This document shows, in pieces, positions 25,877 to 33,064 of a stretch of DNA of 36,921 nt (its first letter is position 1; each line of letters begins with the position of its first letter). Location of the stretch: the NCBI GenBank assembly GCA_002748055.1, contig PDRI01000031.1:1-36921 (forward strand). Direction: 5' to 3'. The position numbers and the translations under genes are program-made. The notes beneath the pieces are model-generated. The model did no database searches and was not told the DNA's origin. It saw nothing but the letters and a program-made list of their open reading frames with translations. The stretch is from Bacteroidota bacterium (GTDB taxonomy: Bacteria > Bacteroidota > Bacteroidia > Bacteroidales > GCA-2748055).

Positions 25877-28000
25877 TCAGACTTTGAGCCCCATCACCAG
25901 GACGTCGTCGATCTGTTCAATAGTGCCTTTCCATTCGAGAAAGTGTCGTTCCAGCATCTTCTTTTGTTCGGCCATGGAATCTGTTTGCATGCTGCTGAGG
26001 ACTTTTCTGAATCTGCCGGCACGGAAGGTTTTTCTGTCGGGTCCGCCCAGCTGGTCGACATAGCCGTCCGAGAAGAGGTAGATCTGGTCGCCTTTGTTCA
26101 GTTTCGTTTTCTGCAGGCGGAAGTCCGTTGCTTCCTGTTCATATATGCCTATTGGCATGCGGTCGGCCCGGAAGTGATGAAAAGCGTCTTCCTTGTCCTG
26201 ATCTGCTTCGAAAAGGTACAAGGGCCTGTTGGCACCTGCAAACTGAAGTTCCCCTTTTTCCGGATCGGCAATGATCAGGGCAATTTCGATGCCATCGCGG
26301 GCTTCGTATCCATGGCCAGTCTGGTGCAGAGAGGCGATGACCAGCGACCGGAGGAGGGTCAGGATTTCATTAGCAGACAGCCCTTTGTGCCGATTGATGA
26401 TTTCGTTCATGGAGGAAATACCCAGCATGCTTAGCAGGGCTCCGGGTACGCCGTGTCCCGTGCAGTCGGCTACCGCAACCAGGGTTCGTGCCCCTTCTGT
26501 GGCTACCCAGTAGTAGTCACCACTAACAATATCCCTTGGTTTGAAGAGAACGAAGTGCTCACTAAAGGCGTTTTTCAGGCCTTCCAGCGGTGGGAGCATG
26601 GCCATCTGTATGCGTTCGGCGTAGCGGATGCTGTCGAGGATCTGTTCATTCTGATTCACAATGGTGTCCTTCTGCAACCTGGTCAGGTCGAGCTGGGCCT
26701 CAATCTCTTCCTTTTGCAGCACAACCTCATTTGTTCGTTCTTTGACCTTCTTTTCAAGGTCGCGGTTCATGGCCGATATGTTTTCCACATAGGAATGGAT
26801 TTTCCTGGTCATCTGGTTATAGCCTTCGGCCAGTTCACCAATTTCGTCATTGGTGCGTACCACACAATATGCTTCGGTATCATCCCCTTTTGTGTTTCGG
26901 ATGACAGTCTGCAGTTCTCTAACCGGTCTTGTCACTCCCTCATTGGTCCAGCGGATGAAGGCGAGGATGTAAACCAGGGAGACCAGGATGCCGGTGCCGA
27001 TTCCAGACAGCATAATAACAGCGTCGATAACGTTTACATAGCTGAGCCGGTTGTAGGTTTTCATGCTCTCGATGCCGTCTGCTTTTCCCAGATTGCTCCA
27101 TTGCCCGATCAGGATTTCCCGCTGTTGATCGGAGAGTTCAGTGATTCCCAGCTCCTTTACAGGGCTGAGGCTCAGCACCAGATAGACGATCACAATGAGC
27201 AGGGGCAGAAAGGTGGTCATTCCACTGGCCAGGATGAGCCTGTCCTTAATGCTTCCCCGCTTTCTGCCGAAGATATTGCCCTGCAGCTCCCCGGGCGAAT
27301 AAATAATGTCCAGATAGCGCAGTTGAACCCGGTGTTTCTGCCAGTAGAACACAAAGAGGAATTGGAGCAGGGTGGATACGACAACCAGGTAGAAAAACTG
27401 CCGGAACAGTTTATGTTCAAGTGCGTCACCCTGTCCTTTTCCACTGAGGATATAGACCAGGGCGAAAACCGCACCTACCAAAGCAGGAGTGGTCAGGATC
27501 AGGGCGTTGATGATCGGGGTCTTAAGCAGATGCTTTTTACACCAGTGATGATGCTTGTCGCTGATTTCTCTGCCCTGGCGCTTCCATTTAAAATAGCGTT
27601 TGAAGCGATGGTTATAGATCCATCCGACCAGATAAGCGGCCACGCTGAGCAGAGCGAGCAGGCTAAAATAGACAACAAAGGGACCTTCATCGCCCAGGGG
27701 ATTGATGCCGGTACTTTCTGTTGTTTCGTCCTCGATCGTCCCGGACTCTTCCGCAAAGCTACTGTCAGCGGATGCTTTGTCGAGCTCAAGTGTTGAAGCA
27801 GGCAGGCTGTCTGCTTCCTGCAGGCCATTGTTCGTACCTCCGACAAAGTCACTCTTTGGCTGCTTCCTGGCGGCTATTTTGGGAATATTCTGGATAGCCA
27901 GGAACCCCAGAAAAGGCATCACCAGGAAGAAATAGAGCAGAGAGGAGGGAAAATAAATCCTGAGTCCGAAGTATGAAGGGAAGCCTTGTTTTCGAGCCAT
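25877..28000 (-). CDS. Membrane SpoIIE/PP2C phosphatase with HAMP domain (SiaA-like)
   Basis: This 707-residue inner-membrane protein is a sensor phosphatase. It has about six hydrophobic segments (near 20-36, 107-127, 163-186, 200-219, 257-278 and 324-348), with an acidic, Ser-rich loop at about 45-105. A HAMP-like linker (TRPVRELQTVIRNTKGD...DEIGELAEGYNQMTRKI) and a coiled coil (about 400-450) lead to the phosphatase domain. Its metal aspartates are visible: Asp495 in DIVSGDYYW, Asp512 in VADCTGHGVPGALLSMLG, and Asp645/Asp649 in LFSDGYVDQ. The motif RIQMAMLPP is typical of RsbU/SpoIIE phosphatases. The probable substrate is the neighbouring SiaC-like protein. It is convergent with the siaBC pair rather than co-directional as in Pseudomonas siaABCD, so regulation of the two halves may be separate. 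Confidence 0.87.
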   Translation of the reverse strand: MARKQGFPSYFGLRIYFPSSLLYFFLVMPFLGFLAIQNIPKIAARKQPKSDFVGGTNNGLQEADSLPASTLELDKASADSSFAEESGTIEDETTESTGINPLGDEGPFVVYFSLLALLSVAAYLVGWIYNHRFKRYFKWKRQGREISDKHHHWCKKHLLKTPIINALILTTPALVGAVFALVYILSGKGQGDALEHKLFRQFFYLVVVSTLLQFLFVFYWQKHRVQLRYLDIIYSPGELQGNIFGRKRGSIKDRLILASGMTTFLPLLIVIVYLVLSLSPVKELGITELSDQQREILIGQWSNLGKADGIESMKTYNRLSYVNVIDAVIMLSGIGTGILVSLVYILAFIRWTNEGVTRPVRELQTVIRNTKGDDTEAYCVVRTNDEIGELAEGYNQMTRKIHSYVENISAMNRDLEKKVKERTNEVVLQKEEIEAQLDLTRLQKDTIVNQNEQILDSIRYAERIQMAMLPPLEGLKNAFSEHFVLFKPRDIVSGDYYWVATEGARTLVAVADCTGHGVPGALLSMLGISSMNEIINRHKGLSANEILTLLRSLVIASLHQTGHGYEARDGIEIALIIADPEKGELQFAGANRPLYLFEADQDKEDAFHHFRADRMPIGIYEQEATDFRLQKTKLNKGDQIYLFSDGYVDQLGGPDRKTFRAGRFRKVLSSMQTDSMAEQKKMLERHFLEWKGTIEQIDDVLVMGLKV

Positions 28001-28051
28001 TGTTTACTGCTTTAAGGATGAGTCCGGGAAGCCAATTCTCTGGTTAAATCT

Positions 28052-28068
28052 CCGGGTATTCCACCCGG
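28052..28068. promoter_or_regulatory. Short inverted repeat upstream of the SiaA-like gene
   Basis: CCGGGT (28052-28057) and ACCCGG (28063-28068) pair around a 5-base loop in the 135-bp gap between the GH9 gene and the phosphatase gene. No T-tract follows on either strand, so it is not a typical terminator. It may be a leader hairpin; support is weak. I saw no convincing TAnnTTTG element in this gap. Confidence 0.25.
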
Positions 28069-28135
28069 GATCCGGACAGCGGGCAGGAAGAGGTTTCCAC
28101 AGGCAGGCATTTTGCGCAAGATAGCTAAATAATGC

Positions 28136-29845
28136 TTAGTGACAGGCCTCCAGATAAGCCAGGACGAAGACCGCTGAGGCGTTCCGGTTCAGGCAAACCT
28201 CATTCGATGCAAAACTGGCCTGGACATCCTCAAAGGCCTTGGCAGGTAGCTCCGATTGGTAGTCCAGGTATTGCCGGTCCTGTTGGGCCTTGTTCGGTCC
28301 CCCTGTTACAAGGCCGGGCACGGGAGCAACATTGTGGTCGGCCCCGCTGGGCCGGTGATGGGGATTCATAACCTGCTTCGACCCGAAACCTGTCAGAAAG
28401 GAATAGCCACAGGCATTCTTCCCGAAGATGTAATCGGTGTTTCGCAGGGCGCCATTGAGGTAGCTTTTTTCCGCACTCAGGTGGTGGGCAATGCAAAGGA
28501 TCTGGGCCTGGTTGAGAAGGTCACTGTTCGAGCCCCATTCAAAATGGTCCAGGCTGATGCCATAGGGGCTGTCTTTGATGGCCTGCAGGAGGGTATCTGC
28601 AAGGGCCAGGTGTTTGGTGCAGAGCTCCTGGGCCATTTCCCCGGGCAGCCTGTCGCGATTGATCAGGAGGCTGTGGAATCCCATGTTCCGGGCATAGAAT
28701 TTCCAGGGCGTGCTTATCAGATGCTCGTAGGGCAGCGGATTCTCCCGAATAAAGTTCAGGTATTCTTCCTCTCCCGTGGTGAGAAAGAGTTCGGCAGCTG
28801 CCCGGTAAAAGTCATCATCGAAGTCATCATCACCATATTCCCCGGTGGTCACATCAGGGGGATTGAGGTAGATCACATCCGGATGTCGGCGTGCCCAGTT
28901 CCAGGCACTTCGGGCCGAGAGTACAAGGGCCCGGGCCCATTCCGGATCGCTGGTTTCAAATACCCTGGCAGCCTGCGCCAGGACCGCTGCGTAGCTGAGG
29001 GTCGCGAAGGTTCCCTTTCCAATGATGTAGCGTGTAAGCGAATCATCTTCGGGCATGACAAAGTCGCAGAACTCAAGCGAGCTCAGCTTGTGAAAAACCC
29101 CGCCATCCATATCCTGCAAGGTGACGAGCCAGTCGAGTTCGTAGCGCAGTTCATCGAGCAGGTCGCTGCGACCGTTTCCGCTCTCGGGTATATTCAGCCT
29201 TCCATCCGGGATGGCCTCCGGGTAAATCTCAAGCAGACTCAGCATTTGTCCCAGTGCCATAGCGGCATTTACGGTGTATTTCCCATAGTCTCCGGCGTCG
29301 TACCAGCCACCGGGTGAACGGAGACAGCCTTCCTCATGTCCGCTGGAGGGATGGAAGGGGCATTCCATGTCGAAATGACCGCCGGCACGTTCAAAGATAT
29401 CCCCGTACTGCACCTCAATGGGCATGGAGGCGCGCTGAAAATAGTAGCTTTTGATACTGGCATTTAGCGCAGGCTCATAGACCTTTTCTCTGATTTCGAA
29501 GGGCAGGGATCCCAGTCCGTTTTCCAGCAGAATGGTATAGCGTCCCGGCCTTTTTACCCGGCTAAAGTCGCCCTGAAGCACATCTTCGCCCGATGCTTCC
29601 CACCGGCCTTTCCAATGGAGCCTTCCTCTGTACACCCTTCTGCCCTGGAAGTTGAGCACACAGAATTTTTCGACATCCATGTCGGTGACCAGAACTTCCT
29701 TGATGCTACCGGGATAGTAGCCAAGCTGGTTCACTTTGATATGGCTTGCCCCCATGTCTTCTTGTTCGACTATTGGTTTTTGGCAGGCAGTGAATCCAAG
29801 GGCAAAGCCTATGGCAATCGCAAATGCGGGTGAAGTCGTTCTCAT
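28136..29845 (-). CDS. Glycoside hydrolase family 9 lipoprotein (endoglucanase-type)
   Basis: GH9 enzymes cleave beta-1,4-glucans such as cellulose with inversion. This 569-residue protein begins with a lipoprotein signal (IAIGFALGFTACQK); Cys21 should carry lipid, placing it on a membrane surface. An N-terminal Ig-like CelD_N domain covers about 33-120 (HIKVNQLGYYPGSIKEVLV). The (alpha/alpha)6 catalytic domain follows, with Asp183 and Asp186 in GGWYDAGDYGKYTVNAA, MNPHHRPSGAD with the conserved histidine region, and Glu549 in SNEVCLNRNA as the likely acid. All three catalytic regions are present. The enzyme lies outside any visible polysaccharide utilisation locus: no SusC or SusD homologue is here. 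It could act on oligosaccharides or another beta-glucan rather than cellulose. It follows exonuclease III with a 52-bp gap. Confidence 0.92.
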   Translation of the reverse strand: MRTTSPAFAIAIGFALGFTACQKPIVEQEDMGASHIKVNQLGYYPGSIKEVLVTDMDVEKFCVLNFQGRRVYRGRLHWKGRWEASGEDVLQGDFSRVKRPGRYTILLENGLGSLPFEIREKVYEPALNASIKSYYFQRASMPIEVQYGDIFERAGGHFDMECPFHPSSGHEEGCLRSPGGWYDAGDYGKYTVNAAMALGQMLSLLEIYPEAIPDGRLNIPESGNGRSDLLDELRYELDWLVTLQDMDGGVFHKLSSLEFCDFVMPEDDSLTRYIIGKGTFATLSYAAVLAQAARVFETSDPEWARALVLSARSAWNWARRHPDVIYLNPPDVTTGEYGDDDFDDDFYRAAAELFLTTGEEEYLNFIRENPLPYEHLISTPWKFYARNMGFHSLLINRDRLPGEMAQELCTKHLALADTLLQAIKDSPYGISLDHFEWGSNSDLLNQAQILCIAHHLSAEKSYLNGALRNTDYIFGKNACGYSFLTGFGSKQVMNPHHRPSGADHNVAPVPGLVTGGPNKAQQDRQYLDYQSELPAKAFEDVQASFASNEVCLNRNASAVFVLAYLEACH

Positions 29846-29897
29846 TCCAATGGGTATTTCCCTTCAAATTAGGGATTATTCTTTTTGGCCGAAGGTG

Positions 29898-30662
29898 CTA
29901 GCTGAGCGTGATTCCAACCGGACAATGGTCGCTGCCCATGACCTCACTGTAAATGCAGGCTTCTTCAAGTACGGGCAAAAGGGACTTGCTCAGAAGGAAA
30001 TAGTCAATTCTCCAGCCTACGTTCCGGGCCCGGGCTCCGGCTCGGTAACTCCACCAGGAGTAAGCCCCCTTCTGTGTGGGATGGAGATGACGGAAGCTGT
30101 CTGTAAGCCCCCCTTCAATATACCGGTCCATGCCATCGATTTCTTCCTGCATGTAGCCGGCCGATTTGTTATAATTGGGTTTGGGTCTGGCCAGATCAAT
30201 CTCGTGGTGGGCTACATTGAAGTCGCCACAGACCACAACCGGCTTGGTCTTTTCCAATTCCTTCAGGTGTCTGAAAAAGGCCTTGTCCCAGTCCTGCCGG
30301 TAAGCGAGCCGTTTGAGCTCGCTTCCTGAATTGGGAACATAGACATTCACCAGCTGAAAGTCGGGGTATTCAAGCCTGAGTACACGGCCTTCATGGTCAA
30401 ATTCCTTGATGCCCATGCCTTTGCTTTCATTCAGAACCTCACTTTTGCTAAGTACAGCCGTACCAGAATAGCCGGGTCTTTCGGCGGAATTCACGTGGAG
30501 GTGGAAGCCCTCCAGCTTGGAAAGCAGCTCTGCGACCTGGTGGTCCCGGGCCTTGGTTTCCTGCAGGCAGAGGATGTCGGGATTCATGGACTGCAGGTTT
30601 GGGAAGAATGCTTTTTTCGCTACGGCACGTATGCCGTTTACGTTCCAGGAGATGAGTTTCAT
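29898..30662 (-). CDS. xth: Exodeoxyribonuclease III (Xth/ExoA family AP endonuclease)
   Basis: This 254-residue DNA repair enzyme cuts at abasic sites and degrades one strand from 3' ends. Motifs of the exonuclease-endonuclease-phosphatase fold are all visible: WNVNGIRA at the start, Glu35 in CLQETKA, VCGDFNVAHHEIDL, WWSYRAGARARNVGWRIDYFLLS, and the terminal GSDHCPVGI with the catalytic Asp245-His246 pair. Length and motif order match the ExoA/Xth group of many bacteria. An exact TAnnTTTG element lies 15 bp upstream of the ATG. The downstream GH9 gene is on the same strand with a 52-bp gap, but the two have no evident shared function. Confidence 0.94.
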   Translation of the reverse strand: MKLISWNVNGIRAVAKKAFFPNLQSMNPDILCLQETKARDHQVAELLSKLEGFHLHVNSAERPGYSGTAVLSKSEVLNESKGMGIKEFDHEGRVLRLEYPDFQLVNVYVPNSGSELKRLAYRQDWDKAFFRHLKELEKTKPVVVCGDFNVAHHEIDLARPKPNYNKSAGYMQEEIDGMDRYIEGGLTDSFRHLHPTQKGAYSWWSYRAGARARNVGWRIDYFLLSKSLLPVLEEACIYSEVMGSDHCPVGITLS

Positions 30663-30677
30663 CGTTTTTCAGTTTCA

Positions 30678-30685
30678 CAAATGTA
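30678..30685 (-). promoter_or_regulatory. Possible -7 element for xth
   Basis: TACATTTG on the minus strand fits TAnnTTTG and lies 15 bp before the xth ATG. A TTTG box at the right distance was not found. The 171-bp region 30663-30833 also contains the upstream region of the T9SS cargo gene on the other strand, for which I found no convincing promoter. Confidence 0.45.
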
Positions 30686-30833
30686 CATTTTTTCGCCAGG
30701 CTTTACTGTCGATTTGAATTGTTGACGGATAGCATGGTTTTTCTCGGACTGCTTTTGTAAATTGGCCTTTTGAAACATTTGTCGCGTTTACCGCGTAAAA
30801 GAGCCAAGTAAGAACCTAATAAAAATCCGACCT

Positions 30834-32849
30834 ATGAAAAACAAATTACGATTCAGCTCAATGCTGCTTTTATCTTTAGTCTTTTCCTTTGCTGTCTTCG
30901 GGCAGTATAGTGGTGAAAACCCCAATGTAGCCGTTAATAAACTTGTGGTTGCCAGTGATTCAATTGTCGGTTTTGAACCGGGCCTGGCAGTCGATGAAGA
31001 TGTGGCTACTGCTGCCTCTATTCCGGGAAACGCCCCTGCATGGATTGAAATTGCACTTGGGAAGTTTTACAAAATTGATGGCTATAGTTTGCTTCTGAAT
31101 GTTGATACTGAATTGCCAAAAGCATTCCAGTTTCAGGTCAGTCAGGACGGTAATAGCTGGACTACAGCAGATGCTCAGACGGTGACTGAAGATGGGGAAT
31201 TTGCTTTTACTATTTCAGAAACAGATCCTGCGGACCATGTCAGAATATACATGACAGCGAAGGATGCCCTTGCCAAATTCGCAGAGATTGCGGTCTACGG
31301 AGAGGAGTTATTGGTTCCCGATCCACCGGTTCCCACAGAGGCGACCAACATTACCATGAACAGTTTTACAGCGCATTGGAACCCTGTAGCCGAAGCCGAT
31401 GGTTACGTGATAACTGTAGCCCTGGATGACAACTATACTTCATTCCCGGATGGATGGGACCAGAATGGGAAGTGGACCGGATCCTACACCACTTATGTTG
31501 TGGAAAATCTGGAACCGGGTACGGAATATTTTTACAAGGTCAGGTCCTATAATAAGGCAGGAACGAGTAATTTCGGTCTGACCTTGTCGGCCAGTACCCT
31601 GCAGGGAACACAGACCATTAGCTTTGCTGCACTCGATACGGTTGTTTATGGAGATGCTGATTTCGCACTCACAGCTACTGCCAGTTCCGGGCTTCCTGTG
31701 AGCTACCTCGCATCTAATGACACTGTTGTTACAATAAGCGGAAGTACAGTTACCATTGTTGGAGCCGGTACTACAACGATTACGGCCTCTCAGGCTGGCG
31801 ACGATCAGTATCTTGCTGCTGCCGATGTGAGTCAGACCTTGTTTGTTAGGAAAAAAGCCCTCACAGTAACTGGTGCTGAGGCTGCGGATAAGGCCTATGA
31901 CGGAACCACAGACGCCGTTATAAGTGGTGCGGTTCTTGATGGCGTAGTTGGTGATGATGATGTAAACCTGACGGGGGCCACGGAAGGTGTGTTTGCCCAG
32001 GCGGGCGTTGGTGCAGACCTTGATGTGGCTGTTCAAATGGGCATCACCGGCGATGATGAAACCAATTATGTGTTCACAGCCCCGACTGGTCTTACAGCCA
32101 GCATTACCCAGGCCGAACTAACTGTACTGGCCGATGATAAGAGCCGGGAGGAATGTGCCGACAACCCCGACTTTACCCTGAGTTATGCAGGCTTCGTTAA
32201 CGATGAAGATGTTTCTGTTATTGATACAGCACCCACGGTAAGCTGCGAGGCCGATGCAGGCAGTGCCGATGGTGACTATGACATTGTGGTAAGTGGCGGA
32301 CAGGACGATAACTACAGTTTTGTCTATGCGAACGGTACACTCACGGTGACCCCCGATGCCACGAATCCGACACTGCTTGTCAAGGATGCCACACTGGATT
32401 TGGATGAAAATGATGAGGGGACCCTCACAGCTGAGGATGTTGTAAGCGAATCCTCCGACAATTGTGGGATTGTTTCAACAACCTTGAGTAAGACCGACTT
32501 TACACTCGATGATGTTGGTACGGTTAATGTGGATGTTACTGTGGCCGATGAGACAGGAAACACGACCACAGAAACTGCAGTAGTGACTGTGAAGCGTACC
32601 ACCGGAATCTCCGACAGGGAAGTATTCAGGGGATTCTATCCGAATCCCACCAGTGGAATCGTACATCTTCAGCTGAGTTCAATAGCCGAAGAGCTTGTTG
32701 TGATAGACATGACCGGTAAGACCGTGATGCGGAAGCTGAATGTAGCGGAAAATGCACTGATTGACCTGAGCGAATGCCAGAGCGGACTGTATGTATTCCA
32801 GCTCAAGTTCGAAGGCAAAGTGAAGCAGTTCAGGGTTGTCAAGAACTAG
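30834..32849 (+). CDS. T9SS-secreted multidomain surface protein (C-terminal sorting domain)
   Basis: This 671-residue protein is exported through Sec (signal peptide MKNKLRFSSMLLLSLVFSFAVFGQ) and then by T9SS. Its last 72 residues form a type A sorting domain: FYPNPTSGIVHLQ at about 601, then LSECQSGLYVFQLKFEGKVKQFRVVKN. Between them lie an F5/8-type discoidin-like domain (about 28-156), a fibronectin type III domain (about 166-253; LEPGTEYFYKVRSYNKAG), an Ig-like repeat (about 258-338), YDG/MBG-type repeats (about 341-505; KAYDGTTDAVISGAVL and TLSYAGFVNDEDVS), and an HYR-like stretch (about 510-590; SSDNCGIVSTTLSK). No catalytic domain is visible, so a binding or adhesive role is likely. 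It is a predicted substrate of the SprA translocon. It ends with a strong terminator. Confidence 0.9.
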   Translation: MKNKLRFSSMLLLSLVFSFAVFGQYSGENPNVAVNKLVVASDSIVGFEPGLAVDEDVATAASIPGNAPAWIEIALGKFYKIDGYSLLLNVDTELPKAFQFQVSQDGNSWTTADAQTVTEDGEFAFTISETDPADHVRIYMTAKDALAKFAEIAVYGEELLVPDPPVPTEATNITMNSFTAHWNPVAEADGYVITVALDDNYTSFPDGWDQNGKWTGSYTTYVVENLEPGTEYFYKVRSYNKAGTSNFGLTLSASTLQGTQTISFAALDTVVYGDADFALTATASSGLPVSYLASNDTVVTISGSTVTIVGAGTTTITASQAGDDQYLAAADVSQTLFVRKKALTVTGAEAADKAYDGTTDAVISGAVLDGVVGDDDVNLTGATEGVFAQAGVGADLDVAVQMGITGDDETNYVFTAPTGLTASITQAELTVLADDKSREECADNPDFTLSYAGFVNDEDVSVIDTAPTVSCEADAGSADGDYDIVVSGGQDDNYSFVYANGTLTVTPDATNPTLLVKDATLDLDENDEGTLTAEDVVSESSDNCGIVSTTLSKTDFTLDDVGTVNVDVTVADETGNTTTETAVVTVKRTTGISDREVFRGFYPNPTSGIVHLQLSSIAEELVVIDMTGKTVMRKLNVAENALIDLSECQSGLYVFQLKFEGKVKQFRVVKN

Positions 32850-32873
32850 TTTCTCTTGTTGATGTTTTTTGGG

Positions 32874-32907
32874 AAGCCGCGCATCCGATGGGTGCGCGGC
32901 TTTTTTT
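32874..32907 (+). terminator. Rho-independent terminator of the T9SS cargo gene
   Basis: AAGCCGCGCA (32874-32883) pairs perfectly with TGCGCGGCTT (32893-32902) across a 9-base loop, followed by a run of seven T ending at 32907. It starts 25 bp after the stop codon. The stem is GC-rich and the tail is in the right place. Confidence 0.9.
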
Positions 32908-33002
32908 GTTGGCTTCGAGAGCCGGAAAGGGAGGGTGCATTGAAAAATGCCCGAAATATCAATATGATGTTACCAGAACTTATGGACTGTGAAATAAATA
33001 GG

Positions 33003-33010
33003 TATATTTA
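33003..33010 (+). promoter_or_regulatory. Imperfect -7 element upstream of the lyase gene
   Basis: TATATTTA matches TAnnTTTG except for the last base, 55 bp before the ATG at 33065. No good -33 TTTG was found. If used, transcription would begin near 33015, placing the palindromes at 33032-33053 in the transcribed leader. Confidence 0.3.
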
Positions 33011-33031
33011 CGGATTTATTGCAAACAATAA

Positions 33032-33053
33032 GTAATTACACGTAATTAATTAC
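33032..33053. promoter_or_regulatory. Two adjacent GTAATTA palindromes (possible operator)
   Basis: GTAATTAC (33032-33039) and GTAATTAATTAC (33042-33053) are each perfect palindromes. The GTAATTA units start 10 bp apart, one helical turn, and an inverted repeat TAATTAC-AC-GTAATTA also joins them. The block lies 11 bp before the lyase ATG. A dimeric repressor or activator site is plausible; the AT-rich sequence lowers certainty. Confidence 0.45.
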
Positions 33054-33064
33054 ATAATTTAAAT

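Noticed and set aside
26453-27796. 447-aa plus-strand ORF
   Set aside because: It lies wholly within the SiaA-like phosphatase gene on the other strand, whose domains and metal residues are intact.
28256-29317. 353-aa plus-strand ORF
   Set aside because: It is the antisense shadow of the GH9 gene, with no signal peptide or domain of its own.
31440-32036. 198-aa minus-strand ORF inside the T9SS cargo gene
   Set aside because: The sense strand encodes FN3 and YDG-type repeats; the reverse frame is a by-product of repetitive codon use.
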